Shown piece after piece: positions 11,343 to 23,675 of a stretch of 64,000 nt of DNA. Each line of letters starts with the position of its first letter. Position 1 is the first letter of the stretch. Origin of the DNA: Isoetes taiwanensis (Eukaryota > Streptophyta > Lycopodiopsida > Isoetales > Isoetaceae); NCBI GenBank assembly GCA_021234155.1, contig JAJEKV010000006.1, positions 22,851,653-22,915,652 of the forward strand. Reading direction: 5' to 3'. The notes under the pieces are model-generated. The model searched no databases and was not told where the DNA came from. It saw only the letters and a list, made by a program, of their open reading frames with translations. The position numbers were made by a program, and so were the translations under genes.

Positions 11343-12960
11343 TTGACATCTAGATACTTCCATGAGGTCAAGGTTAAATCACCCGACCATTTTTTGAGTG
11401 CATTGAGTTCCGAACCTCAAGTCTCGATGGATGACAAATGTCCATGGGGATTCATGCCGCCCCCCACACCGGGAAGCTCCGGTGCCGAGAAGATACCGAT
11501 GGACCCGGTATGCTTCGTTAGAAGCCATAATGGATACCCAAATCTTTCTTTGGCGAAGAACTATAATATCACTGTTGGCACTTGAACCCTACCGCAAAAA
11601 CCCCACCATATGTCTTTAAGGTAATCCGTTTTGTTCCTATCTCATGCCCTTCTTGCATTAGTCACCCGTAACCCATGTTCATAATTTAGCAATTCCCATC
11701 CGCACTCATTTTTCAGCTGGGCTTTTCCACTCTTTTGTTCCCTCTTGTGCTACTAATCGGAAAGCCTTCCTTCCTTATCTTTTCGGCTTCTAACTCCGGG
11801 GCTTCGTGTTGCTTGGCAAGGGCGGCATACCTGATTTTCTGGGCGCATACTTGACATCTTCCACAAGATTTCGGTCGGGGAGCCGTGCCTCGAGGTTAGT
11901 GGTCAAGGTTATGGGGAGGAGCTCTATTTAGGATATATCTTTTCTTGGTCTCTTCTAGTATGCCTACTGAGAAGGTCATACAGTTTTGAAAACAAAGGTG
12001 TGGGGCTATAGTATTCACCGCCAAAGGAAGAAGGAGAGAGCACCGCTAGTACGTAAAAACCTTTGCTAGAACATTTTTTAAGAAGGGATCTTTAAAGTCA
12101 AGCAAGAGGCAAAAATTGGAAAGAAGTGATGCTCTTCTATAGTACTATGGTAAGGAAGAAGAAGACGCCGCTTTCATTATTAGTACTAGGTCAGAAACCT
12201 TCTTTGAGCAAATTGCCGAGTTGGCGAGGAATAAGAGCTTTTGAGTAGAGCAACTCCTCGTAATCCGCCCGCAATTATTTAAATGATTTTGTGGTAGTTT
12301 GCTTAACATGTAGCGGGGCCTGGCTCCCCTTTCCCAAAGAAGGGGTGGCTTGTGTCTTGGTAGTCATGATGTACGGGCGGTTGAGAGCCATGGGCTTCTA
12401 GTGGGCGGGAGACCCTAGAAATGCTTCATTCTTGGTTTTGCGGGGAAGACAAGGCTCGAGCAGAGCTGCGGATGGGCTTAGCATGATTCATGATTCTAGC
12501 GGTGGTGCCCTGGCCGAATCCGCTGGTGAGAAGAAGGTTGAGTGTTTGCAAGCACCGGGCACTCCCTATAGTATTGCTACAAACATCCGGCTTGGCCATC
12601 ACTACATTCGGGGAGGGCGTAAAGAGGATCCTTAATTCTTTGCTTGGTGGCGTGTCGCTGCACTTTTGTCTCGTTCTTTTATGGCTCTCTAACACAAGTC
12701 CGGTTTTCTTATGTTTATCTCGGGGCCAAACTTTTTGAAGTCGTGATGCAAGTGGGGCCTGAGGAAAGACAAGAGTCGTGGCTCCCATAGTATCCGTCCG
12801 GAGAAGAGGCGGGTAGCTTTTGTCCAGTGGCTGGCCCTTTTTGCATCACTAGAGTCTAGGAGCTTAGTCCTCTTCTCCTGTAGTATCCTATGGAGAAGAA
12901 GTTGAGAGGGGTTCTAAGAGTACTAGGCTCAGAGTATGGACTGCTATTCATGGATTAGAG
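11343..12960. other. GC-richer patch, possibly organelle-derived
   Basis: Composition changes from the AT-rich surroundings to more balanced sequence with many purine-rich words such as 'ggaagaagaagacgcc' and 'gagaagaagttgag'. This resembles plant mitochondrial intergenic DNA by impression. Several overlapping frames (11343-11585, 12426-12788, 12432-12635) have no domain I can name. I recognise no organellar gene, so a mitochondrial insertion is only a suggestion; an old transposon interior is an alternative. Confidence 0.25.
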
Positions 12961-13439
12961 AAGTGGTAGCAGTTCCATACTCAACTGTATGTATATAAAT
13001 GTTTTATCATTCGAATATAATACAGACTCTTGCCTACGTATACAGTAATAATATTAGCATGTGAAATCGTCCTAATGAATAATAGTGATAATGCATGCTA
13101 AAAAACCACCCCCAAAATTAGTGATAATTTCTAGAAACTATGACCAAACCAACATTGGTTATGCAAAAAACATGGAAGACGATAGTTTTTGCTTATATTA
13201 TGAGTTTTTCACATAGAAAACTATGAATATAGTGGTTTTCATAGTGCTTATCAATGCAAGTTAATATTTGGGTTCGTTGGAGGAATTTGTTGGGGATAAA
13301 AATCATCCGGCTACTGGCATTTTTTGAGTTCACTGTGATTGGTCTGAGCACCATATCTTCGTGAAGGTATTCTCTTCTTAATTTTTATGGATAGATCAAG
13401 CATTATTACAATTTGTGAAGTACTCAAGCCTAATTAATC
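12961..13439. other. No gene seen
   Basis: AT-rich sequence upstream of the LINE, without a coding region. Confidence 0.4.
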
Positions 13440-13559
13440 TAGAATCGTTGCTTTTTCTCCCATCCTTTTCCTTGCCAGCTCTTTTCTCCCTTCTTTACGT
13501 TTCTCCCCTGCTCTGCTTTCGCCAATTTTCCCTTTGTTGCTTCCTCCCAAACTTTATGA

Positions 13560-14826
13560 TGGCCAATTTAACGAGGTAATTTGCCTGAAATCCTAAAACC
13601 TTGCCTTTCCTTCATTGTTTTTTGGTACTTCAAGAAGTTGATCGGACTACTCTTCTCTCTGGTTTGAAGAAAATTGTTTCCAAGGCCTCGGGCGTCATCC
13701 CTTTCGGTAATTTCAGTGATCTTTCTCTGCAAAAGAAGCTCATGGATCCTTTATCTGATCACACTCCAAATTGGGACAATTATTCCAAGGATCCTAGCCT
13801 CTATGGGATCACTCCTACTGTTGATCCTGCCACAGGGATTCCGGAGCCTTATGGTACCCCTCGGCCTGTCATTGAAGTTAATTCGGATGCGGTCTAGGAC
13901 GAGATTCTCCAACGTGAACAGCCTCAACAGCCTGAAATGCCTCCTAAGCTTGCCACAGTTCATGGCATTCATCCAAATTCTCCTATAATTTTTGAAAAAA
14001 TGGAATCTCTCTCGAACTCTGCTGTTAATCTAAAAGTTGATAAAATGGGTATCAATATTGCTAATTTATGGTCACACCTTCTATCATTACAAAAAGGCCT
14101 GTCTATTAATGCTATTTACTGTCCTAGTTATCCTTACATTATGGTTGAATGTGGTAATCAAAGATCTGCTGACTTCTTGCTTCACAGTGGTACTTTGGTA
14201 TATGAAAACTTTCATATTTCTTTCATTAAAAGGAATCCGAAACTCTACATTACTGATTTAAACAAGTATTGTGTGGCCTCTACATCACTATGGACTTAGC
14301 CCAATCTATTGGAATGGGGATTCCTTTAAATCCCTATTCAATTCCATTGGTATCTATATTTCTATTGTCTATGCTCCATACAAATATCCTGTAGCTTATG
14401 TCCAATTGGATATATCCAAAGATATTCCAGCAAATGTACCCTTCACTGATTGTTTTGGCCAAAAAGCTATTCTAGATCTAAGGTGGACTGCCTTACCTAC
14501 AAATTGTTCTAAATGTTGTTCTAGACATTTTTGGTATGCAGACTGCAAAACAGAGATGAATAATGATTCTTTGAAGGATAAGGAAATTCCAAGAGACTTG
14601 GTTGGCAGAAATTCTGAGAATAATAGTATCAATAACAAAGCTTCAGTAAGTACATGGACGAGAGTTAATGGAAGTACAAGAAGAATTGCAAAGAGAAGAA
14701 TGGAGAGAGAGCACCGGAATATCACTAGTACCTCTTCCACTACAATTCAACAATCTGATGCTCAAAGATACAAGTTAAAGGGTAAAGCTAAGTTTGGTTA
14801 TGAGAAAGACCATACCTTAGATGTTA
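13560..14826 (+). pseudogene. LINE ORF1, 5' part (nucleic-acid-binding protein)
   Basis: The reading runs from about 13560 through an in-frame TAG at 13895-13897 to 14299, then continues in another frame at 14271-14826, so at least one nonsense change and one frameshift are present. 'LDLRWTALPTNCSKC' followed by H and C forms a CCHC-like zinc knuckle (C-x2-C-x4-H-x4-C, about 14485-14550). It sits behind a region like the DUF4283 domain of plant LINE ORF1 proteins ('SPIYWNGDSFKSLFNSIG'). Such proteins coat the LINE RNA. The frame is cut by the Copia LTR at 14827. Confidence 0.7.
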
Positions 14827-15431
14827 TGTAAAATATTGATCACAGAGGTTAGAACATCATCCTTCTATATAAACATATCAAAAACTCAGAAGTTAAACAT
14901 GTTGTATGACAACCAATTTAGCATCTTAGCATTTCACACAATGCAATACATCAGGAACGCAACTTATTTGAGTCACATGTAAATGATCAATGGCCATCGA
15001 ATAAACTTATAGTCTACTATTCTAGATTGAGCCGATTCACTATTCATTCAAACTACCAATGATTCATCATGTCAACTAGGGCCAAACCTTTGCTTCAATA
15101 CAACTCACGATCAAGCTCCGAAAAAGGTGCCAGGGCCAGTTCGATCCATGCTCATTAAATTCGAATTGGATCCTAACCGAACGTCGTCGGTTTTGGATCT
15201 GATGCGGCACTGTAGAACTTAAGAGTTCTCAGGTCATTCGGCTGGGAATCTAACTGTTAAAATTAGATTCGAAACCATAGGGATTTAGATAATTTAAACG
15301 TCAAATAATATCACTTCACAATCTCTAAAATTGGCTCATGTAAAATAAGCACGCCTTAATCTTCTGTAGCCCTTGACCTTGATCTAGCTTTTCCCTTTAG
15401 GATAAATTCTAACATGAACCAACATCTTACA
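14827..15431 (-). repeat. Copia 3' LTR
   Basis: 605 bp, the same length as the partner at 19683-20287, and clearly diverged from it, for example around 15130-15180. The polypurine tract GAAAGGAGAA (minus strand, 15432-15441) abuts it, which marks it as the 3' LTR of a minus-strand element. Confidence 0.92.
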
Positions 15432-15441
15432 TTCTCCTTTC
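15432..15441 (-). other. Polypurine tract of the Copia element
   Basis: Minus-strand GAAAGGAGAA directly precedes the 3' LTR start; it is the expected plus-strand primer for LTR retrotransposons. Confidence 0.7.
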
Positions 15442-15452
15442 ATGTGCTGAAT

Positions 15453-16763
15453 TTATCCCTGGATGTTTATGATCTTCCCTGAATGCTTGTGGTCTCCTGC
15501 TACTATTTCTTCAATACCAAGATCCTTATGCAGTTTCATGAATCTGTGCACTGGTAATACTTTAGTGAAGATATCTGCTGTTTGTTCATCTGTACACTTA
15601 TATTCAACCTTTATGTATCCCCTGGCCACCATATCTCTGATATAATGCACATGTATTTCAATGTGTTTTGTTCTTTCATGAAGAACTGGATTTTTTGTGA
15701 TCGCAATGCAGCTCATACTATCAATGTATAAAGTAGTTGGTTCTTTCTGAATAGCACCCAGCTCATCTAGTGTCCTTCTTGCCCAAATAATTTCCCTAGC
15801 AGTCAAAGAGGCAGCATTGTATTCTGCCTCAGCAGTAGACATGGCGATACACCCTTGCTTTTTGCTCCTCCATGCAACACAACTCCCTCCAACCTTTAAA
15901 ACATATCCTGAGGTAGACTGCCTTGAGTCCATATCCCCTCCCCAATCCGCATCCGAGTATGCTGTCAGCTCCAGATTATTATTTGAAAAAGTTAGACCTT
16001 TATTTTGTGATCCCTTTAAATACCTCAACACCCTCTTTGCTGCAAGCCAATGCTGCCTACCAGGATCTGCCCCAAATCTGCTCAGCAAATTCATGCTGTA
16101 GGCTATGTCTGGCCTGCAGCAATTTGCTACATACAACAAGCACCCAACTAGTTCCCTGTATGGGTACTTCTCCATTTCTATTCTTTCCTCGTCACTCTAT
16201 GGACACATTCTAACTGACAGTTTCTGACCTGTGGCGATTGGAGTCTTTGCGCTGTTACATTCAATCATACCAAACTTTCTAAGCATTCCCTGAATGTTGT
16301 CGCTTTGTGTAAGTATCATCTTTCCTTGTTCTCGATTCCTATGCACCTCCATACCAAGGAATCTTTGAATGGGTCCCAGGTCTGACATGCAAAACCTATT
16401 GCTCAAAATCTGTTTACAACGATTCAGACAGTCCACATTATTAGAAACTATTACGTTGTCATCAACATACAGTGCAATCACGCAGAAGTGATTATTTTCT
16501 TTAAACAAGTACAGATTGCCATCATTTTGTAGTTTTCTAAAGCCTTGTTCTTTGAGGTACTGGTCAATACACAGATACCATTGTCTAGCAGACTGCTTCA
16601 GGCCATACACAGCCTTTTTAAGTTTCCATACTTTACCTTCTCCTTGCTCAAAACCAGGAGCCTGTTGCATATATATCTCCTCATCAATTTTGGCATTTAG
16701 AAAAGCAGTTTGCACATCCATGTGGTGTACTTCTAAGTTCAATGCATTTGCGAATGCAAGCAA
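15453..16763 (-). pseudogene. Copia reverse transcriptase and RNase H
   Basis: The 3' part of the Copia polyprotein, in one frame from 16763 to 15453, is interrupted by a TAG at 16197-16199. The first half has RT motifs: 'LEVHHMDVQTAFLNAKIDEE', 'AVYGLKQSARQWY' and the catalytic 'ALYVDDNVIVSN'. The second half is RNase H: 'AYSDADWGGD', 'STAEAEYNAAS', 'LYIDSMSCIAI' and 'KHIEIHVHYIRDMV', giving the acidic D-E-D residues. These make DNA from the element RNA and remove the template. A break near 16765, with some missing codons, separates it from the upstream gag-integrase frame. Confidence 0.9.
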
Positions 16764-19662
16764 TATTCTTCACGATGGGAGAAAACGTTTCTTCAAAATC
16801 TATCCCTTTCTTTTGCGAAAAGCCTTGCGCAACTAGTCTTGCTTTATATTTTTTTTCACCATTGTTTCCTAGTTTAATTTTGAAGATCCACTTATTTCCT
16901 ACTATGTTCCTCCCGTTTGGTTTCTCAACTACGTCATAAGTATCAGTCCTATCAAAGGATTCCATTTCTCTCTCCATTGCTTGTCTCCATTCTCTTGCGT
17001 TTTCCCCTTGCATTGCATGTATGAAGTCTCTGGGTATGTTAGGATCTAGAATGGCCATTATTTCGTTGATTTCGATTGGTTTTCTCTGCAATCTTTTGCT
17101 GGTTCCTCCCTCATTTCTTCCATATTCTCCTCCATTGATATCTTCATTGCTCTCCTTCAAAATTTCTGCCTCTGAACGCCTCCTACTTCGTGCACCCTTT
17201 TCCTTATCTTGTTCATTTGAATGCATTTCAATAGTTTCGGCCTCTGGTGCATATTCAAAACCAGCCTCATCTGCGTCATCTGTATCTTCAATATCAAATT
17301 TTACCATGTTTCCAGTTTCACTAGTTTCACTATTTTTATCCTTCACATTAATAAAAAGATTACTTCTGTCATCCAAGCTTTTCCTATCCTTGTACAATAT
17401 TTCCTCGTTGAATCTTACATCTCTGCTTACTAGAATCCTCTTCCTTTCCGGATCAAATATTCTGTAGCCCTTGGACAAGTCATCATACCCTACTAAATAC
17501 CCCAACACTGATCTATTGTCCAGCTTTTTCCTAAGTTCCTTTGGAATATGTGCGAAGCAAATGCAACCAAAAGCTTTCAGGAAATCATACCTCACTTGTT
17601 TGTTGCTCCACAACCGCTCCGGAATTTCTTCTTGAATACTAGATGATGGCAATATGTTTTGAATGTGTACTACTGTCTTCACGGCTTCCTCCCACAGATA
17701 ATTGGGCAGGCCACAATGCTTGAGCATCGATCTAACTCCATCTAAAATGGACCTGTTCTTCCTCTCAGCAACTCCATTTTGCTGAGGGGTATGGCTGCAT
17801 GTGACCTGTCTCTTGATTCCCTGTCTCCTGCAATAACCTTTAAACACATTATTCACATATTCCCCACCTCTGTCGGACCTAAGGCACTTGATTTTTCTCC
17901 CAGTATCTCTTTCTGCTTCAGCTTCAAAAATTCTGAAAGCCTTGTATGCTTGATCTTTTGTCCTGAGAAAAAAACATCTTGTTCTCCTTGAATGATCGTC
18001 TATGAAAGTAATAAAATACTTCCTGCCATGCATGCTTCTGACATTCAGGGGGCCACAAAGGTCAGTATGTACCAAATCAAGCAAGTTTTCTGCTCTGTCT
18101 ACTCTCCTTCCGAAAGGAAGCCTGGTGCTTTTTCCTAGCATGCAACCGTGACACATGAAATTGTCATTTTCTGCTGTAAAAATCAGGCCTTCCTTTGCTA
18201 ATCGTTTAATGTTGTCTAAGTGTGTGTGTCCCAGCCTTTCATGCCACAATTTAATGGTTGGGAAGTGAACCGAATTTATACTTCCAGAATTATTATGAAA
18301 ACCAAACAAGTTGCCAAATCGTTTAGCCAGAAACTTCAATTCATCATTCAAATAGATTTTACATGAGAGTTTGTCAAAACAAACTCTATAGCCCATGTCC
18401 ACAAGCTGGCTGATCGAAATCAGATTCCTAACTATATTAGGTACGCACAAGACATTGCTTAAGTTAACGACCTGACCATTCAAATCAAAGATTTCCAAGA
18501 TTCCGGACTCCTCTACTTGCTGCAACTCTCCATCACCCATCTGCACATAAACGCCACTTCTTTTCCTGCTTTCCTTGAGAGCATCAGTGGTTCTGACTAC
18601 TGATCTCTCAGCTCTGCTATCTAATACAAGTATGTCATTGTTTTTGTTAGCCTCTTTTTCAGAAATAGCACAAATAACATAATTTGTTACCTCTGCATCT
18701 GGATCATTTTCTTCAGAGCTCGCCTCTTGTGCTAAATTTACGCTGGCAGCATTTTCATTTCTTACTTTGTAAGCATTAGTCTTTCCCTTTACGGCAGAGT
18801 TACCACTCTTCCCTTTGTTCCTTCCTGAACCTCTTGGGCTTGGACAGGCTGATGACATGTGGCCAAAACCTTCGCAATTATAACACCTACTCTCCTTCTC
18901 CTTTGTTTTAGGACAGTTGCTTTTTAGATGCCCATATGCCTTGCAGACGAAACAAGGTCCGAGTTTGCTCTTGTCAAAACGACCTCTTCTCTTTCCTGCA
19001 AAAAGCACCTCCGCAGCTTCTTCTTCCTCCCCTTTAATTATTTTTCTCTGTTCAATTTCGGTTCTAATCATTGATTCAGCTTTCTCTCTGTTCCTAGCGA
19101 CACTTCTTACCAGTGTAGAGAGCTGATCAAAATCAGAAAAGGCACGAGATAAAGAAAGCACATGAAAATCTTTGGTTATGGGAATTCCAACTGCTTCCAT
19201 GTCAGCAACGATATTGTCATACTTTTGGAAAAATTGTGTCAGATTGTCATCTTCCCTAAACTTTAACTTTCTCAGTTCCCTGTCCAGCATCTCAATCTGA
19301 GAAGAGTTTTTTACCTCATAATTCTTGAGTAGGAAGTCCCACATTTGTTTTGGCGACTTTCCTTTGAGCTTGAACATGATGCTCGAACTAAGCCTGCTTG
19401 AGATAATGCACCTGGCCTGCTGAGCTCTTTTTCCAGTACTTCCACCAGTTCCAGTTCCAGTATGAACAGATTCTTCACTTGCAGCATTACCTCCTGAGGT
19501 TGCACTGCCTTCACCTTCATCTGGCTCAACTCCTTCAACAAGATCCCAAAGATCTTCAGCCAACAGCACATCTTTCATCCTCTCCTTCCACGCTTGGAAG
19601 CCAGCCTCCCCTTGAAAAGTCTCCACACCACTTAACAAAGAGGATCCAAGTCTGGTTGCCAT
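16684..19662 (-). pseudogene. Copia gag-protease-integrase polyprotein
   Basis: A 992-codon frame starting 20 bp inside the 5' LTR. In order: gag (about residues 1-230); two CCHC knuckles ('CFVCKAYGHLKSNC' near 237, 'CYNCEGFGHMSSAC' near 260); a protease region near 349 where the usual DSGA reads 'LDSRAERSV', so its catalytic triad looks altered; a pre-integrase His/Cys zinc region ('LWHERLGHTHLDNIKRLA', then C-x2-C); and the integrase core with 'HTDLCGP' (near 531), 'FIDDHSRR' and 'TPQQNGVAERKNRS' (near 632) supplying D, D and E. The start of RT ('GNKWIFKIK', 'ARLVAQGFSQKKGIDFEETF') follows before the frame runs off at a deletion near 16765. Confidence 0.92.
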
Positions 19663-19669
19663 TAATCTA

Positions 19670-19681
19670 GCTCTGATACCA
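19670..19681 (-). other. Primer-binding site (initiator tRNA-Met)
   Basis: Minus-strand TGGTATCAGAGC lies one base from the 5' LTR end and matches the complement of the 3' end of plant initiator tRNA-Met, the usual Copia primer. Confidence 0.9.
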
Positions 19682-19682
19682 A

Positions 19683-20287
19683 TGTAAAATATTGATCACA
19701 GAGGTTAGAACATCATCCTTCTATACAAACATATCACAAACTCAGAAGTTAAACATGTTGTATGGCAACCAGTTCATTATCTTAGCATTTCACACAATGC
19801 AATACATCAGGAATGCAACTTATTTGAGTCACATGTAAATGATCAATTAACCAACGACCATCGAATAAACTTATAGTCTACTATTCAGAATTGAACCGAT
19901 TCACTATTCATTCAAAATACCAACAATTCATAATGCCGACTAGGGCCAAACCTTTGCTTGAATATAACTGCCGATCAAGCTCCGGAAGTGGTCCCTCAAT
20001 CAGTTCAATTCATTCTCATTATATTCAGATTGGATCCTAACCGAACGCAGTCGGTTTTGGATCTGATGCCGCACTGTAGAGCTTAGGAGTTCTCATGTCA
20101 TTCGACCGAGATCTAACTGCTAATATTAGATTCGAAACCATAGGGATTTAAATAAGTTAAAGGTCAAATAATATCACTTCACAATCTCTAAAATTGGCTC
20201 ATGTAAAATAAGCACGCCTTAATCTTCTGTAGCCCTTGACCTTGATTTCCCTTTAGGATAAATTCTAACATGAACCAACATCTTACA
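19683..20287 (-). repeat. Copia 5' LTR
   Basis: 605 bp; ends TG...CA in both orientations; adjoins the tRNA primer site, so it is the 5' LTR of the minus-strand element. Confidence 0.92.
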
Positions 20288-21431
20288 CACTCTACTCTTT
20301 CATTAATTGTCAGAGATTCCAAGATTCAGAGTTATGATAAAACTATTGCCTTGGCTCCAAAGCCACAAAGCATTCTTCTAATTTGGAATCTAACCAAAGG
20401 TGCGAGAGATCTCATTAACTAAGGAAATTCAAAATAAATACACTCTAAAAATCAATGAGCCACATGCTAGCAAAGTTAACCAGGCTACCAGAGTAACAGA
20501 GATCAACTGCAAAAATATTGCAAGGAATGTTGCTGATCAGATTATTGCTGTTCTGAAATCAACTCAAAATACCAAAGAAGATTCTAGTGAGCAGCACAAG
20601 GACCACCTTTCTGAAACTCCCAAAGGTCTCAAGAAAAATAGATAAAGTTACACATCCTATGAGGATAATGAGGAGGTGATTTTCGATTCTAATCAATTTG
20701 TTGTTCTTGCTAACAAATCTGCAGACCAAATGGATTTCTTGCATTCAGAAAATGAAGCTCAACCCTTACCATTACCCTCCTCAAATAATTTGCCTACTTC
20801 TTACTCCCCTCCTAAAACCAAAAAAACTATAGCCCCCAGTTTCATTGATCTCATTGATTTATCCCCCAATCCTTTGATAACCCTCCTAGAACTATCCTTC
20901 ATTTCCATGGTAATTGCTCAGCAGGTGGCATCCATAGCTCAGGATGAGGAGGCAGATACAGTTGGCATTGGCAAAGAAAGGATGGATGTAGTAGATCATA
21001 TGCAAAATATTCAGCAATCAAATGATATTGATTATGTACCAGAGACCCCAGAAGACATAACCAATGTGAACATTCCAAGGAAAGCTGATGAGCTACCTAT
21101 CAGACAAGTTTTCAATCCTATAACAAATAATATAATTTCCAATTCTAATAATTCTGTAGCTGCTGATAAGGATTTTAATATTCCCCATCTTAATAAACTT
21201 TTTGAGTTTATCCTTGGTGGCTTTTTATCTAAAAATGAGAGTGACTCTGCCAAAGAAAATAATAATCAAGAGGGGAAAAATAACCGGAATCATGAATACT
21301 ACTTAAATATCTGTAATCCAGCTAAAAATATGAATTCAAATATCTTTTCCAAGAAATCTAAAGGGAAGAAGAAAAATGTTATTTCTGCCCCAAAAAATGC
21401 CCCTGCTAATAACACTCGAAGTAAAAAATAA
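20288..21431 (+). pseudogene. LINE ORF1, 3' part
   Basis: Beyond the Copia element, coding-like sequence resumes ('SYDKTIALAPKPQSILLIWN', about 20330-20390), changes frame at 20400-20645, and then runs open from 20676 to 21431 as a 251-codon, Ser/Asn/Lys-rich, low-complexity tail ending 'NNTRSKK'. Variable, polar C-terminal tails are usual for plant LINE ORF1. The stop at 20643 and the frame change show decay. Confidence 0.55.
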
Positions 21432-21437
21432 AAAGAA

Positions 21438-21897
21438 AAGAGAGGAAAGACTTGATCGTCCTCGCCATCTTTTGGTTCAGTTTCAAGACACTCTTAGCCG
21501 CTTACATGTTCTTCAGCATGGAAACCTCAGTACAGGAGGACCTCTCCCCTCTTCAATTGTGTAACCGTAAGGAGGAGCTCTGCAAGATGAGGGCAGCCCG
21601 CCTACAAAAGAAATGGGCAGTGTACAGGGGAGGTGCAACAATTATTCTAGATCAATGGCCTTCCAATCCTTGGACTGGCTATGTCTAGATAATTTTAGAA
21701 GCATAAGTTTACTACTAGCATTAGCATTATCTTATCTTATTCTTGGTAGTCTTTTAATATTTGGTTATTGTGTTTGGTGATGGGGCCTAGTCCCCAGGTT
21801 TTAGATGGGATGTTGCCCTTGAATGTGCCGTCCCATAACCCGTTTGGGTTCCCGTAGACGTAAAAATTTCTTATCTTATCTTATCTTATCTTCTTGT
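21438..21897 (+). mobile_element. Nested 3' end of another LINE, (TCTTA)n tail
   Basis: The gap between LINE ORF1 and ORF2 holds sequence unlike either: a short coding relic ('RLQKKWAVYRGGATIILDQW', 'PSNPWTGYV' then stop at 21688), a 3' region with 'ggttcccgtagacgtaaaaa', and four TCTTA repeats at 21870-21893. A coding end followed by a short UTR and a pentanucleotide tail is how some non-LTR elements end, so I read this as a 5'-truncated insertion. The left boundary is a guess. Confidence 0.45.
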
Positions 21898-21920
21898 TTT
21901 CCTTGTACCCTTTCCCCCAA

Positions 21921-23045
21921 TGAAGGTCATTTCTTGGAACCTTAGAGGCATCAAAGGTGCTCTGAAAAGAAGGAGAGTGATTTCTCGGATAAAAACCTAT
22001 AATGCTGACATTATCCTATTGCAAGAACTTAAGCTCCAAAAATTTGAATGTGCTAACCTATGTGATTGGATAATCCCTGGTAGTTCTTCTATTTGAGTAG
22101 AAGCATGTGGAACCTCGGGTGGTATCTATATGATTTGGAAGAATATTCTGAGTCTAGACTTCTACAATAGCCCTAGTAGGATGTGGCAGGCTTCTATCTT
22201 CAACTTGCATGATAAGAGAATTGGTATTATTAATAACTATGCTTCTACTAATCCCAAGGATAGGGAGGCTCTCTGGCTTGACTTAAACAGCTAGATCAAG
22301 AATCAATGCATCAATGATTGGATCATTGCTGGGGATTTTAATAATACCCCAAATTGGGATCAAAAATTGAAAAAATAAGATCAATATGTCAAAGCAGAAA
22401 AAATTAAACTAGCATAACCTGATTGATGATAATTTCTTTATTCATATTCCTTCTTCTACTGCTAAATATTCTTGGTCCAACAAAAGAAAAGGGGAATCTA
22501 GAGTATATTGTGCTCTGGACAGATTCTATCTCAATGCTTCTGACTCTAATATCTGGGATAATGCCTATGTGGTTAGTGATGAATCTACATCTATCTCTGA
22601 CCATCAACCTCAATTCCTTTGTACCAATTATCAAACTTCCATCCCCAGAGCTGGTAACATTCCCTACAAATTCAGTACCAACCTTTTTAACTCTGTATCT
22701 TTTTGTGACCAATTTAGAGCCTTTTACTCCAATTTGCCTCGGTTAATGATTACAACTCTATGAAAGGCCTCTACTCTAATATTAAAAATTCCAAAGCTTG
22801 GATAAAGGCTTGGTCCAACCAAATTCACAGAGCTAAGCAAGAGGAGAAAAACAATCTCCTTCAGCAGATGAGGGGTATTAGAATGGCTCTACATAATGAT
22901 CCGTAAGTCCTATTCTTCATCTTAAAAAAGAAGATACTGAGAGAAAAATCAAACTCATTGAAGAGATAGAGGCTAAAAGTGATGTTATTCGATGCAAAAC
23001 TGTTACGAATGCTCTATTCTTCCTGCAAATTCATCAACTTATTAG
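21921..23045 (+). pseudogene. LINE ORF2, endonuclease domain
   Basis: Starts at an ATG giving 'MKVISWNLRGIKGALKRRRV', the classic first strand of the APE-type endonuclease that nicks target DNA. Further catalytic blocks follow in order: 'DIILLQELKL' (Glu), 'WIIAGDFNNTPNWDQ' (Asp, Asn) and 'VVSDESTSISDHQP' (Asp-His). In-frame stops near 22096, 22294, 22378 and 22417, and frame changes, show it is dead. It leads into the linker before the reverse transcriptase. Confidence 0.8.
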
Positions 23046-23665
23046 AAAGAAAAATACCACAGGGTACTCGTTTTACCACCCAACCAGACCAACTAGAAGA
23101 GATATCACCAAGTCAAGCTACTCCGCAAGACTGTATAAGAACAAACTCTTTCTAGCCACCAACCACTGGTGTTACATGAACTCCTTCTAATGATATGATC
23201 AAGCAAGGAACAAGAGAAGATACTAGAAGGTAAGGCTAGGCACATCACATCATCAACATAGGAAGAAGCAGATCTAGTTGTGCAGTCAACTTAGACCCCT
23301 AAGCACCTTTCTGAACCTAACTTTCAAACCGTAAGGAATCTATAGACAATCAAGTCCAATTTGGAAACTAGACTTCAAGAGCTTTCTAACAAGATAAGGA
23401 TCGCCGATTTCTGAGTTGTGGTTGCGGAGATATCACGTCTCAAACTTGTCCTTCCCTTTATAGGTAACAACACCTTTTTTTTTGCCTTTTTGCTTCTAAA
23501 TAAAGGTCAAGATTTATTTTTAGCTCTCTCTTTGATAATAGCAAGCCTTAGACATACTAAATGACTTTCTTACTTGATCATATCAATAAATATTGTTCCA
23601 TGCAAGGCCACTCCCCCGAGCACCATTATTAGTTATTAACCTTAAACCATATCAAAAACTAAATA
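23046..23665. mobile_element. Probable insertion inside LINE ORF2
   Basis: LINE coding sense is lost after 'LQIHQLIRKKNT' (about 23055) and returns at 'MDSGCTNFFFRVAK' (23676), where the family normally needs only a few residues between. The roughly 600 bp between have no coding sense in the LINE frame. The word ATACCA occurs at both edges (about 23052 and 23667) and could be a short target duplication. Element type not identified. Confidence 0.35.
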
Positions 23666-23675
23666 TACCAATGAT

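Larger units (their letters stand above)
14827..20287 (-). mobile_element. Copia-type LTR retrotransposon, nearly full length
   Basis: A 5,461-bp element in minus orientation. Two 605-bp LTRs (14827-15431 and 19683-20287) start TGTAAAAT and end CTTACA on the plus strand. The primer-binding site is complementary to initiator tRNA-Met, and a polypurine tract lies inside the left LTR. Coding order on the minus strand is gag, protease, integrase, reverse transcriptase, RNase H, the Copia order. The LTRs differ at many positions, so insertion is not recent. The 5-bp flanks (tgtta left, cactc right) do not match, so the target duplication is lost or the ends come from recombined elements. Confidence 0.93.

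Noticed and set aside
12426-12788. 120-codon minus-strand ORF as a gene
   Set aside because: Overlaps equally long plus-strand frames in a region with no domain hits by eye; frames of this length are expected in GC-richer DNA.
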